Positions 16,953 through 25,829 of a stretch of 64,000 nt of DNA are shown piece by piece. This DNA is from Ramlibacter sp. WS9 (GTDB lineage Bacteria > Pseudomonadota > Gammaproteobacteria > Burkholderiales > Burkholderiaceae_C): positions 248,001 to 312,000 of the forward strand of contig NZ_RKMB01000003.1 of NCBI RefSeq assembly GCF_003797765.1, read 5' to 3'. The notes beneath the pieces were generated by a model that saw only the letters and a list, made by a program, of their open reading frames with translations, was not told the DNA's origin and did not search any database. The stretch's first letter is position 1. Each line of letters opens with the position of its first letter. The translations under genes were made by a program, and so were the position numbers.

Positions 16953-18323
16953 ATGCTTTCGCCTGCCGCGCCGATGTCCACCGTCTTCAACTTCACGTTC
17001 GTGCCCTGGTTCCGCTCGGTCGCGCCCTACATCCACATGCACCGCGGCAAGACCTTCGTCGTGGGCATGGCGGGCGAAGCCATCGCCGCCGGAAAGCTGC
17101 AACACATCGCGCAGGATCTGGCGCTCATTCAGAGCATGGGCGTGAAAGTGGTGCTGGTGCACGGCTTCCGACCGCAGGTGAACGAACAGCTCAAGGCCAA
17201 GGGCCACGCGGCGAAGTATTCGCACGGCATGCGCATCACCGACGAAGTGGCGCTGGACTCGGCGCAGGAGGCTGCTGGCCAGCTGCGCTACGAAATCGAG
17301 GCCGCATTCAGCCAGGGCCTTCCGAACACGCCCATGGCCGGCTCCACCGTGCGAGTGATCTCCGGCAACTTCATCACGGCCCGCCCGGTGGGCGTGGTCG
17401 ATGGCGTCGATTTCAAGCATTCCGGCCTCGTTCGCAAGGTCGACGTGGGCGGCATCACGCGCACGCTCGATTTCGGGGCGATGGTGCTGCTGTCGCCTTT
17501 CGGGTTTTCGCCCACCGGCGAGGCTTTCAACCTGACGATGGAAGAGGTGGCGACGAGCGTGGCCATCGCGCTGCAAGCCGACAAGCTGGTCTTCCTGTCT
17601 GAGATCCCCGGGGTGCGCGTCAAGCCGCTGGAACCGGATGGGGAAGACAATCCGATCGACACCGAGCTGCCGCTGGCCGCCGCCGAGCAACTGCTGGCCA
17701 GCCTGCCGCCGCCGCAAAACCCGACGGACACCTCCTTCTACCTGCAGCACTGCGTCAAGGCCTGCAAGGCCGGCGTCGAACGCAGCCACATCATCCCCTT
17801 TGCCACCGATGGTTCGCTGCTGCTGGAGGTGTACGTGCACGACGGCATCGGCACCATGGTGATCGACGAGAAGCTGGAGGAACTGCGCGAAGCCACCGCC
17901 GACGACGTGGGCGGCATCCTGCAGCTGATCGAACCGTTCGAGCAGGACGGCACGCTGGTCAAGCGCGATCGCACCGAGATCGAGCGTGATATCGCCAACT
18001 ACACCATCGTGGAGCACGACGGCGTGATCTTCGCTTGCGCGGCGCTCTATCCGTATCCCGAGTCAAAGACCGGCGAAATGGCGGCTCTGACGGTCTCGCC
18101 GCAAAGCCAGGGCCAGGGCGACGGAGAAAAAGTCCTGAAGCGCGTCGAGCAACGCGCCCGCGCCATGGGCCTGGACAGCATCTTCGTGCTCACCACCCGC
18201 ACCATGCATTGGTTCTTGAAGCGCGGCTTCGTCCAGGTCGACCCGGACTGGTTGCCGGAAGCGCGCAAGCGCAAGTACAACTGGAACCGCAAGAGCCTGG
18301 TGTTCGTCAAGAAACTCAACTGA
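16953..18323 (+). CDS. argA: Amino-acid N-acetyltransferase (N-acetylglutamate synthase)
   Basis: ArgA makes N-acetylglutamate, the first step of arginine synthesis, and is usually inhibited by arginine. The N-terminal amino-acid-kinase-like domain (FVPWFRSVAPYIHMHRGKTFVVGMAGEA, then VKVVLVHGFRPQVNEQL) carries the regulatory site. The C-terminal GNAT domain ends with VSPQSQGQGDGEKVL, MHWFLKRGF and KYNWNRKSLVF. The length is about 456 residues. The start is uncertain: ATG 16953 is used, while ATG 16974 (MSTVFNFTFVPWF) is equally possible, and neither has a clear ribosome site. The stop codon lies inside a hexanucleotide tandem repeat. Confidence 0.94.
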   Translation: MLSPAAPMSTVFNFTFVPWFRSVAPYIHMHRGKTFVVGMAGEAIAAGKLQHIAQDLALIQSMGVKVVLVHGFRPQVNEQLKAKGHAAKYSHGMRITDEVALDSAQEAAGQLRYEIEAAFSQGLPNTPMAGSTVRVISGNFITARPVGVVDGVDFKHSGLVRKVDVGGITRTLDFGAMVLLSPFGFSPTGEAFNLTMEEVATSVAIALQADKLVFLSEIPGVRVKPLEPDGEDNPIDTELPLAAAEQLLASLPPPQNPTDTSFYLQHCVKACKAGVERSHIIPFATDGSLLLEVYVHDGIGTMVIDEKLEELREATADDVGGILQLIEPFEQDGTLVKRDRTEIERDIANYTIVEHDGVIFACAALYPYPESKTGEMAALTVSPQSQGQGDGEKVLKRVEQRARAMGLDSIFVLTTRTMHWFLKRGFVQVDPDWLPEARKRKYNWNRKSLVFVKKLN

Positions 18324-18348
18324 AACTGAAACTGAAACTGAAACTGAG
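18319..18348. repeat. Hexanucleotide tandem repeat (ACTGAA)4-ACTGAG at the argA stop
   Basis: Five consecutive 6-bp units run from 18319 to 18348; four are perfect and the last differs in one base. The argA TGA stop is part of the first unit. The array ends six bases before the ribosome site (AGGGAG) of the next gene. Copy-number slippage would change the spacing between the two genes without altering either protein. Confidence 0.85.
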
Positions 18349-18366
18349 ACAGACAGGGAGTCACAC

Positions 18367-18801
18367 ATGTACCCATGGCTATGGTTCTGGTCACCGCAAT
18401 TCCACTTTCCGTTTTCGGGCAGCGTGGCGCAGCGCATCGACCCTGACTTTTTTTCCCAGATTCCGCCTGAGGCAGGCAACGGCGAGGTCGAGAAGCAGAT
18501 TGCCGACATCGCTTCGTACGGGCGGCAGCTGGGCTGGCTCACCGAGGTGCTGCTGTCGCGCACCAGCCCCGACACGGTGCCGCCTGAACAGGCGGCAGAG
18601 GCCCAGGCCAAGCTGGAAGCGACCTATCACGAGATCGAGACCGTGAAGCGCCTCAACAAGGCCAAGCTCTCGCGCTCCGCGATGGCCGTGCTCGAAAAAC
18701 TGGAAGCGACCGATCCCGATGCGTTGGCGCTCGTCCTGGCTCGATTCGCAAAGACCACGCCGCGCCGCCTCACCAGCGAGGGCACAGCGGCCAAGCGCTG
18801 A
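18367..18801 (+). CDS. Hypothetical protein between argA and a VOC-family gene
   Basis: This encodes 144 residues that I do not recognise. The N-terminus is short, aromatic and hydrophobic (MYPWLWFWSPQFHFPF). A helical, charged body follows (KQIADIASYGRQLGWLTEVLL, YHEIETVKRLNKAKLS) and a basic tail. It could be a peripheral or one-pass membrane protein. There is a good ribosome site, AGGGAG, seven bases before ATG 18367. The stop codon TGA shares a base with the start of the next gene, so it belongs to a short run of coupled genes with the VOC and LysE genes. Confidence 0.75.
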   Translation: MYPWLWFWSPQFHFPFSGSVAQRIDPDFFSQIPPEAGNGEVEKQIADIASYGRQLGWLTEVLLSRTSPDTVPPEQAAEAQAKLEATYHEIETVKRLNKAKLSRSAMAVLEKLEATDPDALALVLARFAKTTPRRLTSEGTAAKR

Positions 18802-19223
18802 TGTTCATGATCCTGCAGCTGGACCACATCGTCCTGCGTGTGCGGGACGTGGACGCCATGCTGCGCTTCTACATCGATGTGCTCGGCTGCACGATGGAGC
18901 GCCAGCAGGAGGAGCTGGGCCTGTACCAGGTGCGCGCGGGCGCATCGCTCATCGACTTCGTCACGCTGGACGGCAAACTCGGCCGGGCCGGCGGCGCCGC
19001 ACCGGGGCGCGAGGGCCGCAACCTGGATCACTTCTGCCTGCGCGTCGATCCCTTCGAGGGCGAAGCATTGAGGGCCTGGCTGGTCGGCAAAGGCGCCGAT
19101 CCCGGCGAGATCGGCCAACGCTATGGTGCCGACGGAGAAGGGCCATCCGTTTACCTGCCCGATCCGGAAGGCAACGTGGTAGAACTCAAAGGCCCACCCA
19201 ATCCACCCCCTGCCACGACATGA
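18801..19223 (+). CDS. VOC-family (glyoxalase/bleomycin-resistance/dioxygenase fold) protein
   Basis: A 140-residue single VOC domain starting LQLDHIVLRVRDVDAMLRFY. The metal-ligand positions are the His of LDHI, a second His in NLDHFCLRV and the Glu of GNVVELKG near the C-terminus. Such proteins use a divalent metal for isomerase, dioxygenase or resistance chemistry; the substrate cannot be read from sequence. A second Met at codon 3 (18807) is an alternative start. It is tightly coupled to both neighbours by overlapping start and stop codons. Confidence 0.85.
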   Translation: MFMILQLDHIVLRVRDVDAMLRFYIDVLGCTMERQQEELGLYQVRAGASLIDFVTLDGKLGRAGGAAPGREGRNLDHFCLRVDPFEGEALRAWLVGKGADPGEIGQRYGADGEGPSVYLPDPEGNVVELKGPPNPPPATT

Positions 19224-19855
19224 ACCTCACCACCCTGCTGCTGTTTGCCGCCGTTGCCCTGGTGGCCATCGCCACGCCCGGCCCCACCGTCCTGCTCGCA
19301 TTGGCCAACGGTTCGCGTTTCGGCGTGCGCCGGTCGCTGCCGGGGATGTTGGGCGCGGTGTTGTCCGATCTCGTTCTGGTCGGCGCCGTGGCGCTCGGAC
19401 TGGGCGCGCTGCTGGCGGCGTCCGAATTCTGGTTCTCGGTGCTCAAATGGGTCGGCGCTGCCTATCTGGCGTGGCTGGGCATCCGCATGCTGCGTTCGCA
19501 AGGCGGCTTCGAAGTGCCCGCCGCCGGCACCGGCGCCTCCCACGACACGACGGCCCGGTCGATCTTCATGAAGTCTTTCCTGGTCGCGGTGACCAACCCC
19601 AAGGGCTACCTGTTCTGCTCGGCCTTGCTGCCCCAGTTCATCGACCCGGCGGCCGCGCAAGCGCCGCAGTACGTCACGATCGCGATCGTGTTCGCCTCAT
19701 TGGATTTCGTCGTCATGTTCGCCTATGCCGTCACGGGAGCGCGCGCCGTCCGGCTACTGAAAGCCTCAGCCACGAAATGGCTGGACAGGGGCTGCGGCGG
19801 CGCCTTGCTCGCGCTGGCCGGCTCGCTGGCGTTCTATCGCCGCGCCAACGCCTGA
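19220..19855 (+). CDS. LysE-family translocator (amino-acid exporter)
   Basis: The 211 residues form about six membrane segments with LysE/RhtB hallmarks: ATPGPTVLLALANGSRFGVRRSL near the N-terminus, GAAYLAWLGIRMLRS in the middle and VAVTNPKGYLFCSALLPQFID before the fourth segment. Members export amino acids or homoserine lactones. The ATG overlaps the VOC gene's stop (ATGA). The following 94 bp up to the hydrolase gene contain no recognisable feature beyond a short CCGGT...ACCGG dyad. Confidence 0.92.
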   Translation: MNLTTLLLFAAVALVAIATPGPTVLLALANGSRFGVRRSLPGMLGAVLSDLVLVGAVALGLGALLAASEFWFSVLKWVGAAYLAWLGIRMLRSQGGFEVPAAGTGASHDTTARSIFMKSFLVAVTNPKGYLFCSALLPQFIDPAAAQAPQYVTIAIVFASLDFVVMFAYAVTGARAVRLLKASATKWLDRGCGGALLALAGSLAFYRRANA

Positions 19856-19949
19856 GGCTTGAACCCGAAGGGGTCTCCTACACAGGTATGGCCCCGGTCT
19901 GACACCGGTTGCGCGGCGCAGAGCCTAGCGTTGTGCGTGGAGATGCCCC

Positions 19950-20654
19950 ATGCAAAACAACTCTACGCCCGCTTCCGCTGCGCGAGAGGTCCGTATTCCG
20001 TCAGGCGATGCCTGGTTGTACGGCGATCTGGTGCTGCCAACAGCGTTCACGGGAGTGGCGCTGTTCGCGCATGGCAGCGGCAGCGGCCGGCACAGCGCGC
20101 GGAATCGCCAGGTAGCACTGCGGCTGCAGCAAGCGGGCATCGGCACCCTGCTGTTCGATCTGCTGACCGCGCAGGAAGAACAGGTCGACCTGCATACCCG
20201 CGAGCACCGCTTCGATATTCCTCTCCTCACGCGCCGGATGCAGGACGCGACAACGTGGGTTGGGTCACGGCCTGAACTGAGCAACGCGCCGGTGGGGTAC
20301 TTCGGGGCCAGCACCGGCAGCGCTGCGGCGCTGATCGCCGCGGCCCGCCTCGGCAACAAGGTCGCCGCCGTCGTGTCTCGGGGCGGACGGCCCGACCTCG
20401 CAGGCCCGGCCGCACTGGCCGCCGTCAAAGCGCCCACCCTGCTCATCGTCGGCGGCGCCGACCATGGCGTGATCGAGCTCAATCAGGAAGCATTCAAGCG
20501 GATGCAGTGCGAAAAGGAGCTGAAGATCGTGCCCGGCGCCACGCACCTCTTCGAAGAGCGTGGCGCGCTGGAACAGGTTCAGGAACTCGCCACCGCCTGG
20601 TTCACCGCCCACATGGCGAAGGCAGAGCACACCGCATGGGAGCACGCCACATGA
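19950..20654 (+). CDS. Alpha/beta hydrolase (dienelactone-hydrolase-like)
   Basis: The 234-residue alpha/beta hydrolase has an oxyanion-hole HGSGSGRHS, a nucleophile elbow GASTGS (Ser at the centre), an Asp near GGADHGV and a His in GATHLF, giving a full Ser-Asp-His triad. The substrate is unknown. The gene overlaps the following phosphoribosyltransferase gene by four bases. In many bacteria these two domains occur side by side or fused into one protein, so they probably act on linked substrates. Confidence 0.87.
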   Translation: MQNNSTPASAAREVRIPSGDAWLYGDLVLPTAFTGVALFAHGSGSGRHSARNRQVALRLQQAGIGTLLFDLLTAQEEQVDLHTREHRFDIPLLTRRMQDATTWVGSRPELSNAPVGYFGASTGSAAALIAAARLGNKVAAVVSRGGRPDLAGPAALAAVKAPTLLIVGGADHGVIELNQEAFKRMQCEKELKIVPGATHLFEERGALEQVQELATAWFTAHMAKAEHTAWEHAT

Positions 20655-21319
20655 AGGACGTGCAGCTGCCGCTGCGTGACCGGCGCCAGGCAGGCCGGGT
20701 ATTGGCAGAACGGCTGGAACATCTTCGGGGTGATCCCAACCTGCTGGTGCTGGGCGTGCCCCGCGGCGGTGTCGCAGTGGCTTTCGAAGTGGCGCTGGCG
20801 CTGCAGGCGCCGCTGGACATCTTCGTGGTTCGCAAGCTCGGCTATCCGGGCCACGAGGAGTACGCGCTGGGTGCCATCGCCAGCGGCGGTGTGCGCGTGA
20901 TGAACCCTGCGGTGGATGTTCCGGTGTCGCCTGAAGACCTGGCCGCCGTCGTGGCACGCGAACAGGACGAACTGGTGCGCCGTGAGCTGCTGTACCGCGG
21001 TAGCCGCCCCGCCATCGCCATCCAGGGGCGCACCGTGGTGTTGGTCGATGATGGCCTGGCCACCGGCTCCACGATGCGCGCCGCGGTACTGGCAGTGCGC
21101 CAGCAAAAGCCGCACCGGCTCGTCGTCGGCGTGCCGGTGGGCGCGGAGGACACCTGCGCCATGCTGCGCCGCGACGCCGACGAAGTGATCTGTGCTGCCA
21201 TGCCGAGCCCCTTCCGTGCGGTGGGGCTGTGGTACCAGGAATTCCCACAGGCCAGCGACGAAGAAGTGCACCAGCTGCTCGACGAGTCAAGGCGTCTACG
21301 CGCGTTGTCGATCCACTGA
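20651..21319 (+). CDS. Phosphoribosyltransferase (type I PRTase fold)
   Basis: At 222 residues it has the PRTase fold: VLGVPRGGVAVAFEVA in the N-terminal half, a DIFVVRKLGYPGHEEYALGA hood segment and the PRPP-binding loop VVLVDDGLATGSTM. The acceptor base is not evident. It starts in the hydrolase stop (ATGA). About 110 bp of featureless sequence separate it from the convergent toxin gene. Confidence 0.88.
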   Translation: MKDVQLPLRDRRQAGRVLAERLEHLRGDPNLLVLGVPRGGVAVAFEVALALQAPLDIFVVRKLGYPGHEEYALGAIASGGVRVMNPAVDVPVSPEDLAAVVAREQDELVRRELLYRGSRPAIAIQGRTVVLVDDGLATGSTMRAAVLAVRQQKPHRLVVGVPVGAEDTCAMLRRDADEVICAAMPSPFRAVGLWYQEFPQASDEEVHQLLDESRRLRALSIH

Positions 21320-21433
21320 AAGCAGGCGCAATCATGGTCACCCGCGAATCGCGGTTTCGTTCGGACTACTGTGCCAAGTGGCGTTGATGGGGCGTGCAAA
21401 CCAATGGAGCGTTTCGCGGTAGCGGCCCTCGTC

Positions 21434-21943
21434 TCATCCGAGGAGCAGCCGCTGGGCGTCCTTGAGCAACAGGAGCAACATGCCCTCGCCGGCGGGGGAT
21501 GGAATAAACCCGAATTTGAGATAGAAGCTGATGGCCTCTGCGTCGAGCGGATGCGTCATCATGGCGCGCACGCCAGCCTGTTCGGAGATCGTCAGGGCCC
21601 GGGTGATGGCATCACGAAGCAGCCCCTGTCCAACGCCTTGCCCGTGGTAGCGTTGGTCCACCGCGAGTCTGGCGAGCAAGACCACCGGAATCGGGTATTG
21701 GCCCATGCCTTTGCGAACACGTTCAGGCACCTCCAGACTATCGACTTGGCCAACGGCCAGGCTGTAGTAACCAGCGACCGTGCGAGCATCGTTCGCGTCG
21801 TCCACGACGGCGAAGGCGCGAGCCGAACCACTGGCGCTGGCTTGGCGGGCATGCCGAGCCAACCATTCGTTCAGGGAAGGTTTGCCGCAGTCGAATCCGT
21901 CCAACAGGTCATCCGCGGCCAACGGCCGCGGCGCGCACAACAT
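21434..21943 (-). CDS. TacT-like GNAT toxin
   Basis: The 169-residue GNAT acetyltransferase belongs to the type II toxin group that acetylates aminoacyl-tRNA. It opens with an acidic loop (LDGFDCGKPSLNEWL) typical of TacT/AtaT. It then has the acetyl-CoA site LAVDQRYHGQGVGQGLL and ends with the FYLKFGFIPS strand carrying the catalytic Tyr region. It is preceded and overlapped (one base) by a DUF1778 antitoxin gene, the standard arrangement. An operator-like palindrome precedes the antitoxin. Confidence 0.88.
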   Translation of the reverse strand: MLCAPRPLAADDLLDGFDCGKPSLNEWLARHARQASASGSARAFAVVDDANDARTVAGYYSLAVGQVDSLEVPERVRKGMGQYPIPVVLLARLAVDQRYHGQGVGQGLLRDAITRALTISEQAGVRAMMTHPLDAEAISFYLKFGFIPSPAGEGMLLLLLKDAQRLLLG

Positions 21944-22236
21944 CAGCGCTTCTCCCAGGACGCCTTCTTGGAGAACAACCGCTCAAGCCCGGGGTTCGGC
22001 TGCGCCGGACGATCCAGCATGTCCATGAGCGTCTCGTACTGGCCGGTCGGCACGACGAATAGACGCTGGTCGAGCAAGGTTTGCTCAGCTGCGCTGCAGG
22101 CGCTATCAAGGATGAATTCGGTCAGCGATTTATGCCGGGCTTCCGCCGCGCGCTTGAGGATGGCTTCTTGCTCCGGAGTCGCGCGGATTCCCAAACGCGC
22201 GGAGCGCGAAGATGGTCGCAGGACAACTTCAGCCAT
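21943..22236 (-). CDS. TacA-like antitoxin (DUF1778)
   Basis: This antitoxin has 97 residues. A ribbon-helix-helix near residues 10-50 (ARLGIRATPEQEAILKRAAE, then SLTEFILDSA) defines DUF1778. The C-terminal half (GQYETLMDMLDRP, PGLERLF) is the toxin-neutralising part. It is translated just ahead of the toxin. A 7-bp inverted repeat upstream fits negative autoregulation by the antitoxin-toxin complex. Confidence 0.88.
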   Translation of the reverse strand: MAEVVLRPSSRSARLGIRATPEQEAILKRAAEARHKSLTEFILDSACSAAEQTLLDQRLFVVPTGQYETLMDMLDRPAQPNPGLERLFSKKASWEKR

Positions 22237-22256
22237 GATGCGGATCCCTGTTTGTC

Positions 22257-22279
22257 AATGTACGTCATGTTAGTACATT
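22257..22279. promoter_or_regulatory. Operator-like palindrome of the TacAT-type pair
   Basis: AATGTAC (22257-22263) and GTACATT (22273-22279) are perfect 7-bp inverted repeats separated by nine bases, starting 21 bp upstream of the antitoxin ATG. Centre-to-centre distance of the arms is 16 bp, suitable for two ribbon-helix-helix dimers. It lies where the promoter should be. Confidence 0.6.
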
Positions 22280-22313
22280 GGGCGAACACTTGCAAGCGCT
22301 GCGCGCTTGCGAC

Positions 22314-22832
22314 TCAGGCGGTCGCGAGGCGCGGCTGCCGCGCCAGGCGAATCACCAGCGCGACCGCGACCAGCGCGAAGAACACGAACCAGACGAACGA
22401 CCAGTTCGCGATGGAGCCGCCCAGGAAGGTCCAGTCGATCTTCGTGCAATCGCCGCTGCCCTTGAAGATCATGGGAATGGCGCGTTGCAGCGGGAAAGTC
22501 TCGATCATTCCGTAGAAATCGCGGCCGCACGACGCGATCTCGGGCGGATACCACTGCAGCCAGCTCTGGCGGGCCGCGACGAAAGCACCGAAGCCCGAGA
22601 ACAGCAGCATCAGCACGCTGCCGGCAATCCATGCGCCGCGGCTGCGGGAGAAGGCGGCAAGGCCCGCGGCCAGCGTCACCAGCACCAATGCATAGCGCTG
22701 CACGATGCACATCGGGCAAGGCTCCAGGCCCACGACGTGCTGCAGGTACATGCCGAACGCAAGCATCGCCACGCAGGCAGCGGCAACGAGCGCCAAGATG
22801 CGGCGCGGCGCCATGTCAAACCAATCGATCAA
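22314..22832 (-). CDS. dsbB: Disulfide bond formation protein B
   Basis: DsbB re-oxidises DsbA and passes electrons to quinones. The four membrane segments and both redox pairs are present: C39-P-M-C42 in the first periplasmic loop and C102/C129 in the second. The conserved Arg after the first pair is in IVQRYALV. Counted from the TTG at 22832 the protein has 172 residues. That start has a GGAGGA ribosome site seven bases upstream, whereas ATG 22814 has none, so a TTG start is preferred. Confidence 0.93.
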   Translation of the reverse strand: MIDWFDMAPRRILALVAAACVAMLAFGMYLQHVVGLEPCPMCIVQRYALVLVTLAAGLAAFSRSRGAWIAGSVLMLLFSGFGAFVAARQSWLQWYPPEIASCGRDFYGMIETFPLQRAIPMIFKGSGDCTKIDWTFLGGSIANWSFVWFVFFALVAVALVIRLARQPRLATA

Positions 22833-22866
22833 GACTCATCCTCCAAACCAGCCAATGAAGGGCCGG

Positions 22867-23982
22867 TCAGGCGGCACCTTCCACGAAAACGCGGGCCCGG
22901 CGCGGTGTCACCACCAGCGTCTCACCCTCCTTGAACCCCATCTCACGGAACTGCTGCGCGGGAATCTGCGCTTCGATGATGGAATCCTGATTGTCCCCCG
23001 CCGGTTTGTTGTCGTCGGCCGGAATAAGTTCCAGCCGGGCGATCGGACCCACCACAATGGCGCGGCTCAATTGAACCACGATGCCGCGCGGGCGTCCGGA
23101 GGCGTCCAGGCCCTCCCCGGGCGAATAGCGTTGCACGTCCAGGTCGTGCGGCCGCACGTACGCGGACGCCTTGGCATTCTGCGCATGCGCATGCTCCGGC
23201 GAATCGAGCTGCATGCCTTCCAGGTGAACCTCGCCCTCGTGGGCGCGGCCGTGGAACAGGTTGACGTCGCCCAGGAACCCGTAGACGAACGGGCTGGCCG
23301 GATGGTCCCAAACCTCCTGGGGCGAACCGACCTGCTCCACCTTGCCGCTGTTCATCAGCACCACGCGGTCGGCCACTTCCAGCGCTTCTTCCTGGTCGTG
23401 CGTCACGAAGATGCTGGTGACGTGCAATTCGTCGTGCAGGCGGCGCAGCCAGCGGCGCAACTCCTTCCGGACCTTCGCGTCCAGCGCACCGAACGGCTCG
23501 TCCAGCAGCAGCACCTTGGGCTCGACCGCCAGGGCGCGGGCCAGCGCGATCCGCTGGCGCTGCCCGCCGGACAGCTGCGAGGGGAAGCGGTCGGCGAGCC
23601 AGCCCAGCTGCACCAGGCCCAGCAGGTCGTGCACCTTCTTCTTGATCTGCGCTTCGCTCGGGCGTTGGCCGCGCGGCTTGACGCGCAGGCCGAAGGCCAC
23701 GTTTTCGAATACCGTCATGTGGCGGAACAGCGCGTAGTGCTGGAACACGAAACCCACCTGGCGATCGCGCACGTGCACATCCGTGGTGTCCTCTCCCGAA
23801 AAAAGGATGCTGCCCGCGTCGCCTGTTTCCAACCCCGCGATGATGCGCAGCAGCGTGGTCTTGCCGCAGCCCGATGGGCCGAGCAGCGCGATCAGTTCGC
23901 CGGAGTTGATGTCCAGCGACACGTCGCGCAACGCGTGAAAGTCGCCGAACTTCTTGCTGACGTTGCGGATTTCGATGCTCAT
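22867..23982 (-). CDS. cysA: Sulfate/thiosulfate ABC transporter ATP-binding protein
   Basis: CysA powers the CysTWA sulfate importer. It has 371 residues: Walker A GPSGCGKT at 35-42, Q-loop near 81, signature LSGGQ at 137-141, Walker [13 protein letters not shown] at 157-168, then an extended C-terminal regulatory (TOBE-like) domain with [15 protein letters not shown] and a VTPRRARVF ending. It is the last gene of cysPTWA, separated from cysW by a palindromic repeat (24000-24077). Control by CysB is expected. Confidence 0.95.
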   Translation of the reverse strand: MSIEIRNVSKKFGDFHALRDVSLDINSGELIALLGPSGCGKTTLLRIIAGLETGDAGSILFSGEDTTDVHVRDRQVGFVFQHYALFRHMTVFENVAFGLRVKPRGQRPSEAQIKKKVHDLLGLVQLGWLADRFPSQLSGGQRQRIALARALAVEPKVLLLDEPFGALDAKVRKELRRWLRRLHDELHVTSIFVTHDQEEALEVADRVVLMNSGKVEQVGSPQEVWDHPASPFVYGFLGDVNLFHGRAHEGEVHLEGMQLDSPEHAHAQNAKASAYVRPHDLDVQRYSPGEGLDASGRPRGIVVQLSRAIVVGPIARLELIPADDNKPAGDNQDSIIEAQIPAQQFREMGFKEGETLVVTPRRARVFVEGAA

Positions 23983-23999
23983 GGTTCTTCTCTCTTTCT

Positions 24000-24077
24000 C
24001 CCTCGCCCCTCTGGGGAGAGGGTTGGGGTGAGGGGCTCGCGTGCCCTCACCCTAGCCCTCTCCCAACGGGCGAGGGG
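24000..24077. repeat. REP-like palindromic repeat between cysW and cysA
   Basis: This is the same class of element as at 9730-9812: CCCTCGCCCC TCTGGGGAGAGGG, GGGGTGAGGG, then CCCTCACCC and CCCTCTCCCAACGGGCGAGGGG. It covers the cysW-cysA junction, and the cysW frame runs into it: the last residues (SPRPLGEG) and the stop codon are repeat-encoded. It could stabilise or attenuate the transcript between permease and ATPase genes. Confidence 0.85.
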
Positions 24078-24954
24078 ACAATACAGGCCGTTCGGGCGGC
24101 GCTTCCGCCGCCGCTTTCATTTCGCGCTCGTGGCGCCACTCCACCACCGACTTGATGACCAGCGTCACCAAGGCCAGCAGGGCCAGCAGCGAAGCGACGG
24201 AAAACGCCGCCACCGACTGGTATTCGTTGTAGAGAATTTCCACGTGCAGCGGCATGGTGTTGGTCTGGCCCCGGATGTGGCCCGACACCACCGAGACCGC
24301 GCCGAACTCGCCCATGGCCCGCGCGTTGCACAGGATCACGCCGTAGATCAGGCCCCACTTGATGTTGGGCAGCGTCACGAGCCAGAAGGTCTGCCAGCCG
24401 TTGGCGCCCAGCACGATGGCGGCCTGCTCCTCGTCGTTGCCTTGCGACTGCATCAACGGGATCAGCTCGCGCGCGATGAACGGAAACGTCACGAAGATGG
24501 TCGCGAGCACGATGCCCGGCACTGCGAAGATGATCTTGATGTCGTGCGCCGCCAGCCAGGGGCCGAACCAGCCTTGCGCGCCGAACATCAGCACGTAGAT
24601 CAGACCGGCGACCACAGGCGACACCGAAAACGGCAAGTCGACCAACGTGGTGAGGAACGCCTTGCCGCGGAACTCGTACTTGGCGATGCACCACGCCGCG
24701 GCGACGCCGAACACCAGGTTCAGCGGCACAGCGATGGCGGCGGTGATCAGCGTGAGCTTGATCGCCGACCAGGCGTCGGGTTCACGCAAGCCCTCCAGGT
24801 AGGCACCGAAGCCCTTGCGCATCGCTTCGGTGAACACCGCCGCGAGCGGCAGCACCAGGAACAGCAGCAGGAATACCAGTGCGATGCCGATGAGCGTGTA
24901 GCGTACCCACGGCGCTTCGGTGGTGATCACGCGCTTCTTGGTGAGATTGCTCAT
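24052..24954 (-). CDS. cysW: Sulfate ABC transporter permease CysW
   Basis: One of the two membrane subunits of the sulfate importer, 300 residues. It has six predicted membrane segments and the coupling-helix signature [31 protein letters not shown] (EAA loop), followed by [29 protein letters not shown], which is typical of CysW. The start overlaps the cysT stop (ATGA). The C-terminal eight or so codons and the stop are supplied by a dispersed repeat. Confidence 0.95.
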   Translation of the reverse strand: MSNLTKKRVITTEAPWVRYTLIGIALVFLLLFLVLPLAAVFTEAMRKGFGAYLEGLREPDAWSAIKLTLITAAIAVPLNLVFGVAAAWCIAKYEFRGKAFLTTLVDLPFSVSPVVAGLIYVLMFGAQGWFGPWLAAHDIKIIFAVPGIVLATIFVTFPFIARELIPLMQSQGNDEEQAAIVLGANGWQTFWLVTLPNIKWGLIYGVILCNARAMGEFGAVSVVSGHIRGQTNTMPLHVEILYNEYQSVAAFSVASLLALLALVTLVIKSVVEWRHEREMKAAAEAPPERPVLSPRPLGEG

Positions 24955-25829
24955 GAGCCCCCCGATCGGCGGCGCTGCCAGCCCTGCAGGGCATTGATCA
25001 CCAACAGCAGCACGAACGAGATGACGAGCATCACCACGGCCACGGCGGTTGCGCCGGCGTAGTCGTATTGCTCCAGCTTGCCGATGATGACCAGCGGCGT
25101 GATCTCCGACACCATCGGCATGTTGCCGGCGATGAAGATCACCGATCCGTATTCGCCGATGGCTCGGGCGAAGGCCATCGCGAAGCCTGTCAACAGCGCT
25201 GGTGCGATGGACGGGAAGATCACGCGGGTGAAGGTCTGGAAGCGCGTCGCGCCCAGGCACATTGCGGCTTCCTCAAGCTCCTTCTCGGTGTCTTCCAGCA
25301 CAGGCTGCACCGTGCGAACCACGAACGGCAGGCCGATGAAGATGAGCGCGATCACCACCCCGTTCGGGTTGAAAGCCAGCTTGATGCCCAGCGGCTCGAG
25401 GTATTGCCCGATCCAGCCGTTGCCCGCTAGCAGCGCCGTGAGGGAGATGCCCGCCACGGCCGTGGGCAGCGCAAACGGCAAGTCCACCAGCGCGTCGACG
25501 ATCTTCTTGCCCGGAAAGGTGTAGCGCACCAGCACCCATGCCACCAGCAGGCCGAAGACCACGTTGACCAGTGCCGCGATGAACGAGGCGCCGAAAGTCA
25601 ACCGGTACGACGCGAGCACGCGTGGCGAGCTGATCGCCGCCCAGAACTGGTCCCAGGTCAGCGTGAAGGTCTTGAACACCAGCGCCGAGAGCGGGATCAG
25701 GACGATCAGGCTCAGGTACAGGAGCGTATAGCCCAGGGTGAGGTTGAAGCCGGGGAGAACCTTCTTGTTCCCGCCCCGGGAAGGCACCGCCGCTCCAGGC
25801 AGCGGCACTCCAATGGCAGCAGCGCTCAT
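24951..25829 (-). CDS. cysT: Sulfate ABC transporter permease CysT (CysU)
   Basis: The partner permease of CysW, 292 residues. A short cytoplasmic N-terminus precedes six membrane segments. The family stretches [20 protein letters not shown] and [23 protein letters not shown] (EAA loop) are intact, as is [18 protein letters not shown]. The gene starts one base before the stop codon of the binding protein gene, giving a compact cysP-cysT-cysW order. Confidence 0.95.
   Translation of the reverse strand: MSAAAIGVPLPGAAVPSRGGNKKVLPGFNLTLGYTLLYLSLIVLIPLSALVFKTFTLTWDQFWAAISSPRVLASYRLTFGASFIAALVNVVFGLLVAWVLVRYTFPGKKIVDALVDLPFALPTAVAGISLTALLAGNGWIGQYLEPLGIKLAFNPNGVVIALIFIGLPFVVRTVQPVLEDTEKELEEAAMCLGATRFQTFTRVIFPSIAPALLTGFAMAFARAIGEYGSVIFIAGNMPMVSEITPLVIIGKLEQYDYAGATAVAVVMLVISFVLLLVINALQGWQRRRSGGS

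Noticed and set aside
22705..25062. 785-codon plus-strand frame opposite dsbB, cysA and cysW
   Set aside because: The three minus-strand genes are complete and in operon order; the opposite frame has no recognisable domain.
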